Shown here piece by piece: positions 1 to 8,307 of a DNA stretch of 64,000 bases. The stretch spans positions 198,097 through 262,096 of the forward strand of contig JBAQWV010000041.1 of assembly GCA_049299095.1 (NCBI GenBank), written 5' to 3'. This stretch comes from JAAEKA01 sp049299095 (GTDB lineage Bacteria; Chloroflexota; Anaerolineae; JAAEKA01). The notes under the pieces are model-generated. The model saw only the letters and a program-made list of their open reading frames with translations, was not told the origin of the DNA and made no database searches. A program made the translations under genes and the position numbers. Each line of letters begins with the position of its first letter. Positions within the stretch are counted from its first letter, which is position 1.

Positions 1-482
1 GTGACTAGGTCCATCTGGTTGAGCGAGGCAATGAGACCGCGCCAAGTGAGCTTTTCCGCGAGTTGCTGAGCCTGGGCCTGTGGCAGGCGCAGATAGGGTG
101 CGGTTACCGCGGGGCCGGTGTGGTGGGTGGCCATCACGGGCAAACGGCGTCTGCGTGCGGCTTGCACAGCAACCTGGCTCAACGGCGAAGGGTCCTGGCA
201 ATGGACTAGATCGGGTTGAAAGTCGTTAAACGCTCGTTGCACGACGGAAAGGATGGTCCGCGGTATAAGCAAATCGGGATGTAGCCACGGCAGCCGCCAG
301 GCTGGTGTATGGACAAGCTTTACCCCTGTGTGGACGATGTGTGGGCCCGCGCGCCGATCTTCCGGTGTCAGAACCACGACTTCGTGTCCACACTCAACTA
401 AACCCTCAGCCAGGCTCTGGGTGAAAACAGCTTGCCCATTGAGCTGAGGAGGATAAGTAATACCTACAAGGAGGATACGCAT
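1..482 (-). CDS. GT4-type glycosyltransferase, N-terminal part (cut by window edge)
   Basis: Reading the minus strand from the ATG at 482 gives an open frame of about 160 residues that runs off the window without a stop. It begins MRILLVGITYPPQLNGQAV, followed by a LAEGLVECGHEVVVLTP stretch and later DLVHCQDPSPLSQVA and MATHHTG. This is the N-terminal Rossmann half of a GT-B fold, family 4 glycosyltransferase: a Gly-rich first strand, then the acceptor-side strand and helix. Such enzymes transfer sugar from a nucleotide-sugar donor in the cytoplasm, for glycolipid or polysaccharide assembly. The donor-binding C-terminal half lies outside, so donor and acceptor cannot be guessed. A GGAGGCAG Shine-Dalgarno-like run lies just upstream of the ATG. 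Confidence 0.82.
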   Translation of the reverse strand, partial: MRILLVGITYPPQLNGQAVFTQSLAEGLVECGHEVVVLTPEDRRAGPHIVHTGVKLVHTPAWRLPWLHPDLLIPRTILSVVQRAFNDFQPDLVHCQDPSPLSQVAVQAARRRRLPVMATHHTGPAVTAPYLRLPQAQAQQLAEKLTWRGLIASLNQMDLV

Positions 483-505
483 AGCTGCCTCCTGCTTCTT
501 AAACC

Positions 506-1081
506 TTACTCTCGGTCTTCAAAATACACAGACAAATCTTTGTGATTGAGTACATGTCGAATATAGAAGAAGCCGCCCAACAGAAAAATGATTGTAAAGC
601 CGACCGCTATATAGCCAATGCCTTTTTGTACCTGCATCAGGCTGGAAGCCATGTAGTAGCCGAGAGGTACCATCACGACAGCAATGAGTAGGTCGCTCAG
701 GGCTATCAGCCAGAACCAACGCCGCCAGGGTATGCGCGCCACACCGATGGCAATGATGGCCGGGATAACCATCCAGTTGGTCAGTTTGGCAATGATCAGC
801 AGCTTGGTGACATCACGGTGAATTAGTTTTTTGAGCAGTTCCAGTCGTTCCGGTGTGACGCCCAGCCACTTGAAGCGGCGCAGCAGGCTGTCAATCTTGC
901 CATAATAACCGAGTAAAAACCAAAATGTATCGGAGATCATGTTGCCGAACACCGCGGTGACGAACACGGCCCGCGGATCCAGATACCCCGTGGACGCAGC
1001 GGCCGCGGCGATCAGGATGGTGACTTCACCCTGCAACGCGATTAATACGACCAGCAGTAAATAAATCCAAAGTTGAGACAA
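506..1081 (-). CDS. DedA/VTT-domain-like integral membrane protein
   Basis: A multi-pass membrane protein of about 191 residues. An early hydrophobic helix (LWIYLLLVVLIALQGEVTILIAAAAA) is followed by a short loop with the acidic residue and glycine typical of DedA/SNARE-associated proteins, then FGNMISDTFWFLLGYYGK, a charged cytoplasmic segment and three further helices. DedA-family proteins are linked to lipid flipping and envelope homeostasis, but this member is divergent. The frame is open back to a TTG at 1168 that has no ribosome site. The TTG at 1081 is preferred because AAGAAAGG lies 8 nt upstream. No partner is obvious; the neighbours are a glycosyltransferase and a DUF1003 protein, all on the same strand. 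Confidence 0.65.
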   Translation of the reverse strand: MSQLWIYLLLVVLIALQGEVTILIAAAAASTGYLDPRAVFVTAVFGNMISDTFWFLLGYYGKIDSLLRRFKWLGVTPERLELLKKLIHRDVTKLLIIAKLTNWMVIPAIIAIGVARIPWRRWFWLIALSDLLIAVVMVPLGYYMASSLMQVQKGIGYIAVGFTIIFLLGGFFYIRHVLNHKDLSVYFEDRE

Positions 1082-1214
1082 GATCAACACCTTTCTTAAT
1101 GATAATCCGATTATACGGGTGTTGTCCTTTCCTGAAAATTCGCCAATGGGAAATAAGAGGCCCAGCAATCAGTGCCGGGCCGCTTGAAAATTCGCACGCT
1201 TCTGATTTTACTGG

Positions 1215-1730
1215 CTATTGGCTGTTCTTGGCTTCCAGTAATTGTTGCAGAAGATGAATTTGTTCCTGCTGCATGGCCACCAACTCAGCCCAGCGTTGTT
1301 CGCGTAATTCATCCAGTTTTTCCTGCAAGGTGTTGATTTCCATCTCTGCCTTGAGGTTAATCTCGTAGTCGTGCGCTGCGTCCAACCGATCTTTGGCTGC
1401 CTGACGGTTCTGCGACATCATGATCACCGGTGCCTGTACCGCGGCGGTCATGGAGAGGAACAGGTTGAGCAGAATGTAAGGATAGGGATCGAAGGCCGCG
1501 TGCTGTCGCGCCAGAATCACGGAATTCAGTACGATCCAGCTCACCAGAATGCTGGCAAACAGGATGATGAACGTCCAGGAGCCACCAAACGCGGCAACTT
1601 TATCTGCGACGCGTTGTCCCAGGGTGAGTTGGTTATCGAATTCGCGGTTGATGTCGCGGGTCAAGGTCGTTTGTGATTTGCTGCGCAGGCCAGTGAGATG
1701 GGGTTTTGAACTATTGGGAGGTGTAGTCAT
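1215..1730 (-). CDS. DUF1003 family membrane protein
   Basis: 171 residues. A charged N-terminus leads into NREFDNQLTLGQRVADKVAAFGGSW, then two transmembrane segments (FIILFASILVSWIVLNSV and YILLNLFLSMTAAVQAPVIMMSQNRQ), and a long C-terminal coiled coil rich in Glu and Gln. This is the standard layout of DUF1003, a family of unknown function often found near stress or ion-transport genes. The ATG at 1730 has a GGAG site 9 nt upstream; a TTG five codons earlier has none. The protein probably sits in the inner membrane with the coiled coil in the cytoplasm. No biochemical role is assigned. Confidence 0.8.
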   Translation of the reverse strand: MTTPPNSSKPHLTGLRSKSQTTLTRDINREFDNQLTLGQRVADKVAAFGGSWTFIILFASILVSWIVLNSVILARQHAAFDPYPYILLNLFLSMTAAVQAPVIMMSQNRQAAKDRLDAAHDYEINLKAEMEINTLQEKLDELREQRWAELVAMQQEQIHLLQQLLEAKNSQ

Positions 1731-1810
1731 GGTTCTTCTCCGCAAGTAAGTTCACACGCAAAAACGTTGAACAGGTAGATAATCCAGTTTCTGATGCGAC
1801 GCAAGCTTGT

Positions 1811-2200
1811 CTACTTCTGTTTTTGTCTACCCTTTCCTGCCTTGCGTCGGTTTTCCTCTGCGCGATACACTGTGATGCGGCGGACCAAATCCAGCGGCAA
1901 CGGCTGATCAAGGGGAAAGCGCACCGCACCCTTGGAGCGGCCATACGATGCCAGCTCTTGCTCAAAGGCTTCAATGCCATTCGGCGCGGGATAGAAGCCA
2001 ATGTGCTGTTTGAAAGCCGCAAAATGTACCAGATTGCCATTCAGGTAAAACGTGGGCATCTGGTAGCTGATCTTTTCCGTAGCATCAGGCGCGGCTGCGT
2101 GAATCGTTTCCCGCATCGCTCGCAGTTTGGCCTGGATCTCCGCGGGAAAGGCAGCGATATAGGCATCAATCGTGGTGACAGGGGGTGTTTGGTTATCCAT
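1811..2200 (-). CDS. DUF1801 (YdhG-like) protein
   Basis: 129 residues matching the DUF1801/YdhG pattern: IDAYIAAFPAEIQAKLRAMRETI near the start, then KISYQMPTFYLNGNLVHFAAFKQHIGFYP and a closing basic tail. The family adopts a small alpha-beta fold; some members act as intracellular iron chaperones (Fra-like), but the function of most is unknown. GGAGACATC precedes the ATG. It stands alone between a DUF1003 gene and a small membrane ORF on the same strand, with short gaps. Confidence 0.8.
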   Translation of the reverse strand: MDNQTPPVTTIDAYIAAFPAEIQAKLRAMRETIHAAAPDATEKISYQMPTFYLNGNLVHFAAFKQHIGFYPAPNGIEAFEQELASYGRSKGAVRFPLDQPLPLDLVRRITVYRAEENRRKAGKGRQKQK

Positions 2201-2229
2201 GATGTCTCCAGAATGGCGTTTAACCGGAA

Positions 2230-2415
2230 TTAAGCCGCTTGGCTGTTAACTTGCATCGGCATCAGCAGTTCCAACAGTGCGGCCAGACCGCGCAGCACGC
2301 CATAGACCAGAAGGCCATGGATGGCAATGGCAAAGAGGGAGAGACGTATGCCGGCAAGCCAGTAAACCTGTGGCGGGTGATTAGTTCCGAAATAAAATCG
2401 TGTATTCCTGCTCAC
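2230..2415 (-). CDS. small hydrophobic hypothetical protein (61 aa)
   Basis: A GTG-initiated reading frame of 61 codons encoding one or two hydrophobic segments (VYWLAGIRLSLFAIAIHGLLVYGVL and LRGLAALLELLMP). I do not recognise the family. Support comes from a sigma70-like promoter whose -10 box ends only 15 nt before the GTG, so the mRNA would have a very short leader, and from the membrane-helix character of the product. A non-coding reading remains possible. Confidence 0.4.
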   Translation of the reverse strand: MSRNTRFYFGTNHPPQVYWLAGIRLSLFAIAIHGLLVYGVLRGLAALLELLMPMQVNSQAA

Positions 2416-2429
2416 GAGCAGCTAGACAA

Positions 2430-2457
2430 ATTATAGTGTAAGGCACGCCAGACGCAA
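2430..2457 (-). promoter_or_regulatory. sigma70-like promoter for the 61-aa membrane ORF
   Basis: On the minus strand TTGCGT (2457-2452), a 16-nt spacer, then TATAAT (2435-2430). Predicted transcription start is near 2423, about 8 nt before the GTG at 2415. Confidence 0.5.
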
Positions 2458-2508
2458 ACTGCTGCGCCGCGGCTGGGTATGGCCAGACTGTGCTTGAACA
2501 AAGAGGGC

Positions 2509-2613
2509 TTACGCGGTTCATGTCATTGCGCGGAGCAGAGCCGCCTATGGCAAGATTTCTCACTCCTTTGTGCTTACGACGTCGAAATGACAGCGTTATT
2601 GCCAACTGCGTAA
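2509..2613. mobile_element. MITE-like element, copy 1
   Basis: A 105-bp intergenic element bounded by TTACGCGGTT at 2509 and its near-inverse AACTGCGTAA at 2604 (9 of 10 match). It resembles a second element at 54141-54268 in both ends and in the inner motif TTCAT-TCATT-CG-GGAG. There is no coding capacity. Probably a non-autonomous, transposase-dependent short repeat. Confidence 0.5.
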
Positions 2614-2621
2614 CGCCTAAC

Positions 2622-2653
2622 AAAAACAGCGCAGGGATAAAACCCTGCGCTGT
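2622..2653 (-). terminator. Rho-independent terminator of the cold-shock gene
   Basis: Perfect 11-bp stem ACAGCGCAGGG / CCCTGCGCTGT with a 6-nt loop. On the minus strand it is followed by five T residues, 33 nt after the cold-shock stop codon. Confidence 0.85.
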
Positions 2654-2685
2654 ATCTTTAAGTGCTGCGGTGAAACGGGCAGAAC

Positions 2686-2895
2686 TTAGATCGCGATAAC
2701 GCGGCTGGCCTGCAGGCCCTTACGGCCCTGTTCCACATCGAACTCAACCTGCTGGCCTTCGTTCAACGTGCGGTAGCCTTCGGACTGAATTTCAGTGTGA
2801 TGCACAAAAACGTCCTGACCATTGGAGCGTGCGATAAAGCCATAACCCTTGGATGCGTTGAACCACTTTACGGTTCCCTGTTCACGATTAGCCAC
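2686..2895 (-). CDS. csp: cold-shock domain protein (CspA family)
   Basis: 69 residues forming a single OB-fold cold-shock domain. The RNP1-type motif KGYGFI and the RNP2-type motif VFVHHTEI are intact, as is the opening GTVKWFNASKG. It binds single-stranded RNA or DNA in the cytoplasm and acts as an RNA chaperone. The frame is open upstream, but the GTG at 2895 is the start: AAGGAGA lies 8 nt before it, and the protein then has the family's normal length. A leader of about 80 nt separates it from the terminator of the upstream peptidase gene, as often seen for temperature-responsive csp mRNAs. Confidence 0.93.
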   Translation of the reverse strand: MANREQGTVKWFNASKGYGFIARSNGQDVFVHHTEIQSEGYRTLNEGQQVEFDVEQGRKGLQASRVIAI

Positions 2896-2974
2896 GATGA
2901 ATTTCTCCTTGTCTGATGCGGTACAAAACCGCCTTGCGTAATGGCGTAGTCTGAGTAAGCTCCGTTTGCAGGCA

Positions 2975-3013
2975 AACAAAAACGGCCACCAGGAGGTAAC
3001 CCCTGGCGGCCGT
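2975..3013 (-). terminator. terminator of the M4 peptidase gene
   Basis: Minus-strand hairpin with 12-bp arms (one mismatch, 2982-2993 and 3002-3013) followed by TTTTTGTTTG. It lies about 100 nt after the peptidase stop and before the cold-shock leader. Confidence 0.85.
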
Positions 3014-3109
3014 CCATTAACCCAACAGGTACTTACTACATCCTACATCTGAATGGTAACATTTCGGCGGTTTTCTGTCAAATTTTCCACAATTGACGTA
3101 CTACCCCCG

Positions 3110-5911
3110 CTAACGTTCCTGCACATCCATCTGTGGCATGTCCAGCTTCGGCTGTGGGCGAGTGAAATCACCCGTTGCCAGCCCTGGCTCTTCCAGCAGG
3201 CCCTGGAACGCCGTGGCAATCGCCACGTCATCTACGTACATCGAGCTGGTGTAGGATGAATCGGTGGTGAGGCGGAAGGACAGCGTTACCGTCTGGCCAG
3301 CGTAGGCCGCCAGGCTGACCGATCCCTGCGCATAGCTGCTCATCTTTGTGGAGGAGCACAGGTTATAGGTCTTAACGTTGGTGCTGTTTACCCGCACGTA
3401 GCCGTAGTCATAGCCGCACACATCGCTGGAGGTAATGCGATACCAGTAGGTCAGGGTGGCGTTGGCTGGAACGGTGTAGGTCTGGTTGATCTGGGCTGTT
3501 TCGCTGTTCGAGCCGCCCAGCCAGGCACGCCAACTGCCGGTACGTGCAGACCCTGTGCCGACCAGCACCAACCCCTTGGTAGAAGACTCAGTCCAGCCAA
3601 CATTACGGCCCAGTTCAAAGCCGCCGTTGATGAGTTGGCCCGCGGGCACGCTGGTCGGCGTGGCCGTCGGCGGAACCGCGGTCGGTGTGGCCGTTGCAGG
3701 CGCAGCGGTCGCCGTGGGCGTGGCCGTCGGCGGAACCGCGGTTGGCGTGGCCGTCGCCCCGCCGCTGGTACAGACGGTGACGCTCCAGGCGGTCAACTGG
3801 CCGGTGTCAGTGTTAGCATCATCATAGACACGCAAGGTCCAGGTTCCCGACGCCGCCTTGCCATCAAATCCGCTGAGCACAGCTTCCGGGCGATAGCTGC
3901 CGGTAAACGGCGCAGCCCCGGCCGTGATAGCCGTGCTGGCTTCATCGTCAAAAACCGTATTCACGTAGTTGTCGCCCGAACCGCCGTTGTCATCAGACAG
4001 CAAAATCTCTGTACCATCGGGATGGCGCAGGTAGATGTCCAGGTCGGCATCATACGTGTGCGTCAGGTTGCCGATGGTCAGGTTGACATCGCTCACTGTG
4101 CCGCCAGCGGCCACAGCCACGGTGCTGGTGGCTGACGCCAGGTCGGTGATACTCTTGGGCAGATCGCTGCTGGCATAGGTGGTGCAGGCACCCGGCAGCG
4201 GCGTAGCTGTGGCGGTGGCGGGGATCGGCGTATTGGTCGGCGTGCTGGTCGGCGCGGGCGGCGTCGTTGTACCCGCCGGGGTGGCTGTGGGGCCGCCGCC
4301 GCTACCACAGACCGGGCCGTGCATCTTGACAGCTTCTGCCGCGTTCTTGACACTGGTGCAGGTTGCCGAGCCAGCGCCGTACAGTTCCGCGCAGCTTTGC
4401 AGCAGCGCCAAATAGTTGTCGTAGTACTTGGCGGATGAGGTTAGCTTGGTGTTGTTGGTGCGGTATTCGATAGCCGCCGCCGCATCAATGCCGATGGCTG
4501 CCACGGTGTAGCCGTTGAACGTGCCGCCATCCACCATCAGAGCAAAGGCTTTGTTGCCAATCGCCGAGTTGGTATGAACGCCGCCGTTATCCGTAGATGT
4601 GCAGACATAGCTAGAGCTGCTGGTGGTGTCGGGATCTCCAAAGCGGGTGGGGTCCAGCATGTCGCGGATGGCGCCGATGCCGGGAATGTCTTCGCCCATG
4701 TCCCAACGCACTGCCGCAGTGTCGGTGCCGCCGCTGTTAGTCAGGTCTACAGCCTCGCCGAAGATGTCCGAATAGCTCTCGTTCAACGCACCCGACTGAT
4801 AGGAATAGACCAGGTTGGAGGAATATTCCGTGACGCCGTGGCTCAGTTCATGCGCCACCACGTCGTCCGCCGCGGCAAAGCCATCGCCGTAGGTCATCTT
4901 GCTGCCATCCCAGAACGCGTTCTGGTAATTGCTGCTGTAGCAAACATAGGAATTAAGCGCGCCGCCGGCGTTGTTGTAAGAATCACGGCCGTAGCGATTG
5001 AAATAGAAGTCGTAGGTGTTGCCCGCGTAGTCGTGAGCGTTGTTGATGTCCGCCACGGTGCAGCTTGTCGCACTGGTAACTGGTCCAGCCGTTTCGTTGC
5101 GCGCCAGCGTCGCCGAAGTGTAGCTGGTGCCGTGCTTCATGTTATAAGTGTTGCGATTGCGCGACTCCGGATGGGAAGCGTAGGCAAAACGCAGATCGCC
5201 GCTGTGCGCATCCACAAAGACCCACTGCGCCCGCTGCGGCTCGCTGGGCGAGTCCACATGTACGCGATAGGTCAGGAAAGTGGGGCTGGCCTGTTCGGTG
5301 ATCAGCGCGGGGTTGAGCACAGCCAGACTGGCTTCGGTCACATAGCCATCGCGCAGTTCGGCATACTTCACAGCCAGCGCCGCGGCCTGCTTTTCGTCCA
5401 GCTTGGGCGTGGTGTTCACACTGACTGCCTCTGGCGCAATGTAGCCATTGGCTGAGATGACCGCGCCGCGGCTGTCCATGTGCACGATCAAATCCGCGCC
5501 GAAAACCGGCACTCCGTTTTGCACCTGATCCAAACGCACATGCTGCATCCCCAACGTGTCGGTTTCGATCTTTTCAACCTGCAACTGCGCAGCCTGATCA
5601 GCAACGCCCAGCAGGCTGCCATAATCAGCCAGAAACGCACGCGCGATGCCTTCTGTGGTCATACGTTTGTCGGCGTATTCAGTCGTCAAAATTCCATATT
5701 CAGCGTCAATCCAGCGGGCAACACCGGTTGCCTGGTAAGAAAAGACACGCACAGCCCCGTTGCTCTGTGCTTCCAGTCGCCCCAGCGGGCCTTCCTGGCG
5801 TACAGCGGGCGCGGCCAAAGCCGTACTGCCCACCATAGCCAAAATCACAAACACGGCCAGCAGAACGAAAACGTGACGTTTTCTCCCGAAATGCGGTGCG
5901 GACATAGACAA
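3110..5911 (-). CDS. secreted thermolysin-family (M4) metallopeptidase with P-domain
   Basis: About 933 residues. A signal peptide (VFVLLAVFVILAMVGSTALA) is followed by an FTP-type propeptide, then the M4 catalytic domain. The HELSH zinc motif falls at about residues 354-358 and the third ligand Glu of NESYSD at about 378, the 20-residue spacing of thermolysin. After a Thr-Pro linker comes a proprotein-convertase P-domain (about 590-712, with DLDIYLRHPDG and GTWTLRVYDDA), two more Thr-Pro linkers and a C-terminal jelly-roll-like module starting LINGGFELG. It is an extracellular zinc endopeptidase that should need calcium and self-processing. The start is TTG 5911 (5 nt after AGGAGG) or ATG 5905; both fit. 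It has its own promoter and terminator, so it is monocistronic. Confidence 0.9.
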   Translation of the reverse strand: MSMSAPHFGRKRHVFVLLAVFVILAMVGSTALAAPAVRQEGPLGRLEAQSNGAVRVFSYQATGVARWIDAEYGILTTEYADKRMTTEGIARAFLADYGSLLGVADQAAQLQVEKIETDTLGMQHVRLDQVQNGVPVFGADLIVHMDSRGAVISANGYIAPEAVSVNTTPKLDEKQAAALAVKYAELRDGYVTEASLAVLNPALITEQASPTFLTYRVHVDSPSEPQRAQWVFVDAHSGDLRFAYASHPESRNRNTYNMKHGTSYTSATLARNETAGPVTSATSCTVADINNAHDYAGNTYDFYFNRYGRDSYNNAGGALNSYVCYSSNYQNAFWDGSKMTYGDGFAAADDVVAHELSHGVTEYSSNLVYSYQSGALNESYSDIFGEAVDLTNSGGTDTAAVRWDMGEDIPGIGAIRDMLDPTRFGDPDTTSSSSYVCTSTDNGGVHTNSAIGNKAFALMVDGGTFNGYTVAAIGIDAAAAIEYRTNNTKLTSSAKYYDNYLALLQSCAELYGAGSATCTSVKNAAEAVKMHGPVCGSGGGPTATPAGTTTPPAPTSTPTNTPIPATATATPLPGACTTYASSDLPKSITDLASATSTVAVAAGGTVSDVNLTIGNLTHTYDADLDIYLRHPDGTEILLSDDNGGSGDNYVNTVFDDEASTAITAGAAPFTGSYRPEAVLSGFDGKAASGTWTLRVYDDANTDTGQLTAWSVTVCTSGGATATPTAVPPTATPTATAAPATATPTAVPPTATPTSVPAGQLINGGFELGRNVGWTESSTKGLVLVGTGSARTGSWRAWLGGSNSETAQINQTYTVPANATLTYWYRITSSDVCGYDYGYVRVNSTNVKTYNLCSSTKMSSYAQGSVSLAAYAGQTVTLSFRLTTDSSYTSSMYVDDVAIATAFQGLLEEPGLATGDFTRPQPKLDMPQMDVQER

Positions 5912-5941
5912 AACGACCTCCTGCTATGCAATTGAACGGTG

Positions 5942-5970
5942 AGGATAGACCAGCCAATCAGGCCACTCAA
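5942..5970 (-). promoter_or_regulatory. promoter of the M4 peptidase gene
   Basis: Minus strand TTGAGT (5970-5965), 17-nt spacer, TATCCT (5947-5942). Predicted start is near 5935, about 24 nt before the TTG/ATG start codons, with AGGAGG in between. Confidence 0.55.
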
Positions 5971-6083
5971 GGGGGAAAGTTAAGCTATGGCGTTGACAAA
6001 CTGGCGAAGACTGGAGGGTATTTTAAGCGCGAAAAAACATTATGCGCAAATATGGAGAACCTTGTTGTGTGTTTGATATGAAA

Positions 6084-8285
6084 TTATGGACGCAGACGCT
6101 CGGCCAGGCCGCTGTAGCGCCCGCTGATGCGGTTGTTGTTGACAGCAATCGCAATTGCGCGCGGCGCCCCCACCAGCACCACCAGCTTTTTGGCGCGTGT
6201 TACCGCGGTGTAAAGCAAGTTACGCTGCAACAGCATGTAATGCTGCGTCATCACGGGGATGACCACCGCTGAAAACTCGCTGCCCTGGCTCTTGTGTACC
6301 GACACCGCGTAGGCGTGCGTCAGCTCATCCAGCTCCAGAAAGTCATACCCCACCACCCGCCCATCAATGCGCACAGCCAGCGTTTGTTCCACCGAATCGA
6401 GCGCAACGATCTGGCCGAGGTCGCCGTTGTAGACCTCTTTGTCATAGTTGTTGCGAATTTGCATCACGCGGTCGCCCAACCGAAAAACGCGGCCCCCCAA
6501 TCGGCGCTCCGGCTTGTTGGCTGCGGGCGGATTGAGCGCGGCCTGCAAGCGTTCATTCAACGCGCCGACCCCCACCGCGCCGCGGTGCATCGGGCTGAGC
6601 ACCTGCACCTCACCCGCGGGGATGCCAAAACGCCGCGGGATGCGTTCCTGCACGATCTCGACCACCAGCTCGGCGGCGCGCTCCGGGTCGTCGGTCTGGA
6701 ACAGATAAAAATCTTGCGACTGCTCAGGCCGCCATTCCGGCATTTGCCCGCGGTTAATGCGGTGCGCGTTTTCGATGATGAAGCTGCCCGCGGCCTGCCG
6801 GAAGATCACGTCCAGCCGTACCACCGCGGCAGCCCCAGAATCGATCACATCGCCCAGCACGTTGCCCGCCCCCACCGGCGGCAACTGATCAATATCACCC
6901 ACAAACAGGATGTGCGCGCCCGGCGGAATGGCCTTCAGCAGGTGATTGGTGAGCAGTAAGTCCAGCATGGACGCTTCATCCACGATCACCATGTCCGCCT
7001 CCAGCGGATTGTCTTCGTTATAGGTAAAGGCAAAGCCCCCGGCGTTGCCCGGCTGCCATTCCAGCAGGCGGTGGATCGTCTTGGCTTCGCGGCCGGTGGC
7101 TTCGCTGAGCCGCTTGGCCGCGCGGCCAGTGGGCGAGGCCAGCAAGGTGCGACAATGCGCCGCGTCCAGCAGTCGGATCAAGGCCAGCATGGTGGTGGTT
7201 TTGCCCGTGCCTGGGCCGCCGGTGATCACCGCCACGCGCTGCGTCAGGGCCGTGCGCACGGCGGCCTGCTGTTGGCTGGTCAATTGCAAGCCGGTTTGTC
7301 GTTGCACCGTGGCCAGTGCGGCCGGCCAGTCGAAGGTTTGGAAGAGGAACAGGCGATCTTCGGCTGCTTCCAGCAGGCGATGCAGGCGACTTGCCACCCC
7401 CACCTCACCGCGATAAAACGGCATCAGATAGACAGCCCGCGCTTCGGCCAATTGTGGATATTCCACCCGCCGCCGTTCGTCGGTCTCGATGTAAATCTGC
7501 TCGTCGCGGCGTAGCGTTTCAATGGCAACCGCGGCCAACTCCGGCGGCACAGCCAGCAGCTCGGCGCTGTCAGCCACCAATTCTGCTTGCGGCACGTACA
7601 CATGTCCGTCGTCGGCTTTCTGGCTGAGAGTATAGGCCACCCCCGCGGCTACGCGCTCTGGCGCGTCCGCGGCAATGCCGAGGTTGCGTGCGATCTTGTC
7701 TGCGGTGAGGAAGCCAATGCCGTGGATATCGCGCGCCAGTCGGTAAGGGTCGTTGTTGACCACCCCGGCCGCGCCATCGCCGTAGTGCTTGTAGATGCGC
7801 ACGGCCAGCGCCGGGCTGACGCCGTGGCTTTGCAGGAAAACCATCACCTCGCGGATCTGGCGCTGCGCTTGCCAGGCGATTTTAATCAGCCCGACACGCT
7901 TGGGGCCAATGCCCAGAACTTCATGCAAGCGGTCGGGCTGTTCATCAATCACCGTCAGGGTGTCCCTGCCGAACTTACGTACAATGCGTTTTGCCATCAC
8001 CGGGCCGATCCCCTTGACCAGCCCGCTCCCCAGATATTTTTCCATGCCCGCGGCGGTGGCGGGCAGCACCGAGGCATACCGTTCGACCTTGAACTGTCGT
8101 CCATACTGACCGTGCAAGGTCCAATCACCTTCCAGCCGCACATGCTCGCCGACGCTCACCCCCAGCATGTTGCCGATGACCGTGACTTCTTCGTCACGGC
8201 CTTCGGGGATCAACCGCGCAACAGTGTAGCCGTTTTCTTCGTTGTGAAAGGTGATGCGCTCAACCGCGCCTTGCAAGGTGAGCAT
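6084..8285 (-). CDS. recD2: RecD2-type ATP-dependent DNA helicase
   Basis: 733 residues, normal for RecD2. An N-terminal OB-like region (GAVERITFHNEENGYTVARL) is followed by helix-hairpin-helix motifs (LVKGIGPVMAKRIV, EVLGIGPKRVGLI), then a superfamily 1 motor. Walker A GGPGTGKTTT lies near residue 360 and Walker B VIVDEASMLD near 435; motif VI is seen as YTAVTRAKKLVVLVG close to the end. RecD2 is a 5'-3' helicase acting in repair and fork maintenance without RecBC. It follows the SH3b lipoprotein gene by only about 22 nt and may share its transcript. No good Shine-Dalgarno precedes the ATG. Confidence 0.93.
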   Translation of the reverse strand: MLTLQGAVERITFHNEENGYTVARLIPEGRDEEVTVIGNMLGVSVGEHVRLEGDWTLHGQYGRQFKVERYASVLPATAAGMEKYLGSGLVKGIGPVMAKRIVRKFGRDTLTVIDEQPDRLHEVLGIGPKRVGLIKIAWQAQRQIREVMVFLQSHGVSPALAVRIYKHYGDGAAGVVNNDPYRLARDIHGIGFLTADKIARNLGIAADAPERVAAGVAYTLSQKADDGHVYVPQAELVADSAELLAVPPELAAVAIETLRRDEQIYIETDERRRVEYPQLAEARAVYLMPFYRGEVGVASRLHRLLEAAEDRLFLFQTFDWPAALATVQRQTGLQLTSQQQAAVRTALTQRVAVITGGPGTGKTTTMLALIRLLDAAHCRTLLASPTGRAAKRLSEATGREAKTIHRLLEWQPGNAGGFAFTYNEDNPLEADMVIVDEASMLDLLLTNHLLKAIPPGAHILFVGDIDQLPPVGAGNVLGDVIDSGAAAVVRLDVIFRQAAGSFIIENAHRINRGQMPEWRPEQSQDFYLFQTDDPERAAELVVEIVQERIPRRFGIPAGEVQVLSPMHRGAVGVGALNERLQAALNPPAANKPERRLGGRVFRLGDRVMQIRNNYDKEVYNGDLGQIVALDSVEQTLAVRIDGRVVGYDFLELDELTHAYAVSVHKSQGSEFSAVVIPVMTQHYMLLQRNLLYTAVTRAKKLVVLVGAPRAIAIAVNNNRISGRYSGLAERLRP

Positions 8286-8307
8286 GAAAAGCTAGCCGGG
8301 CAACAGG

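Noticed and set aside
3637..3760. Repeated GTCGGCGTGGCCGTCGGC-like DNA as a satellite repeat
   Set aside because: It is the codon-level echo of Thr-Pro-rich protein linkers, seen again near 8.7, 9.1, 38.1 and 45.3 kb.
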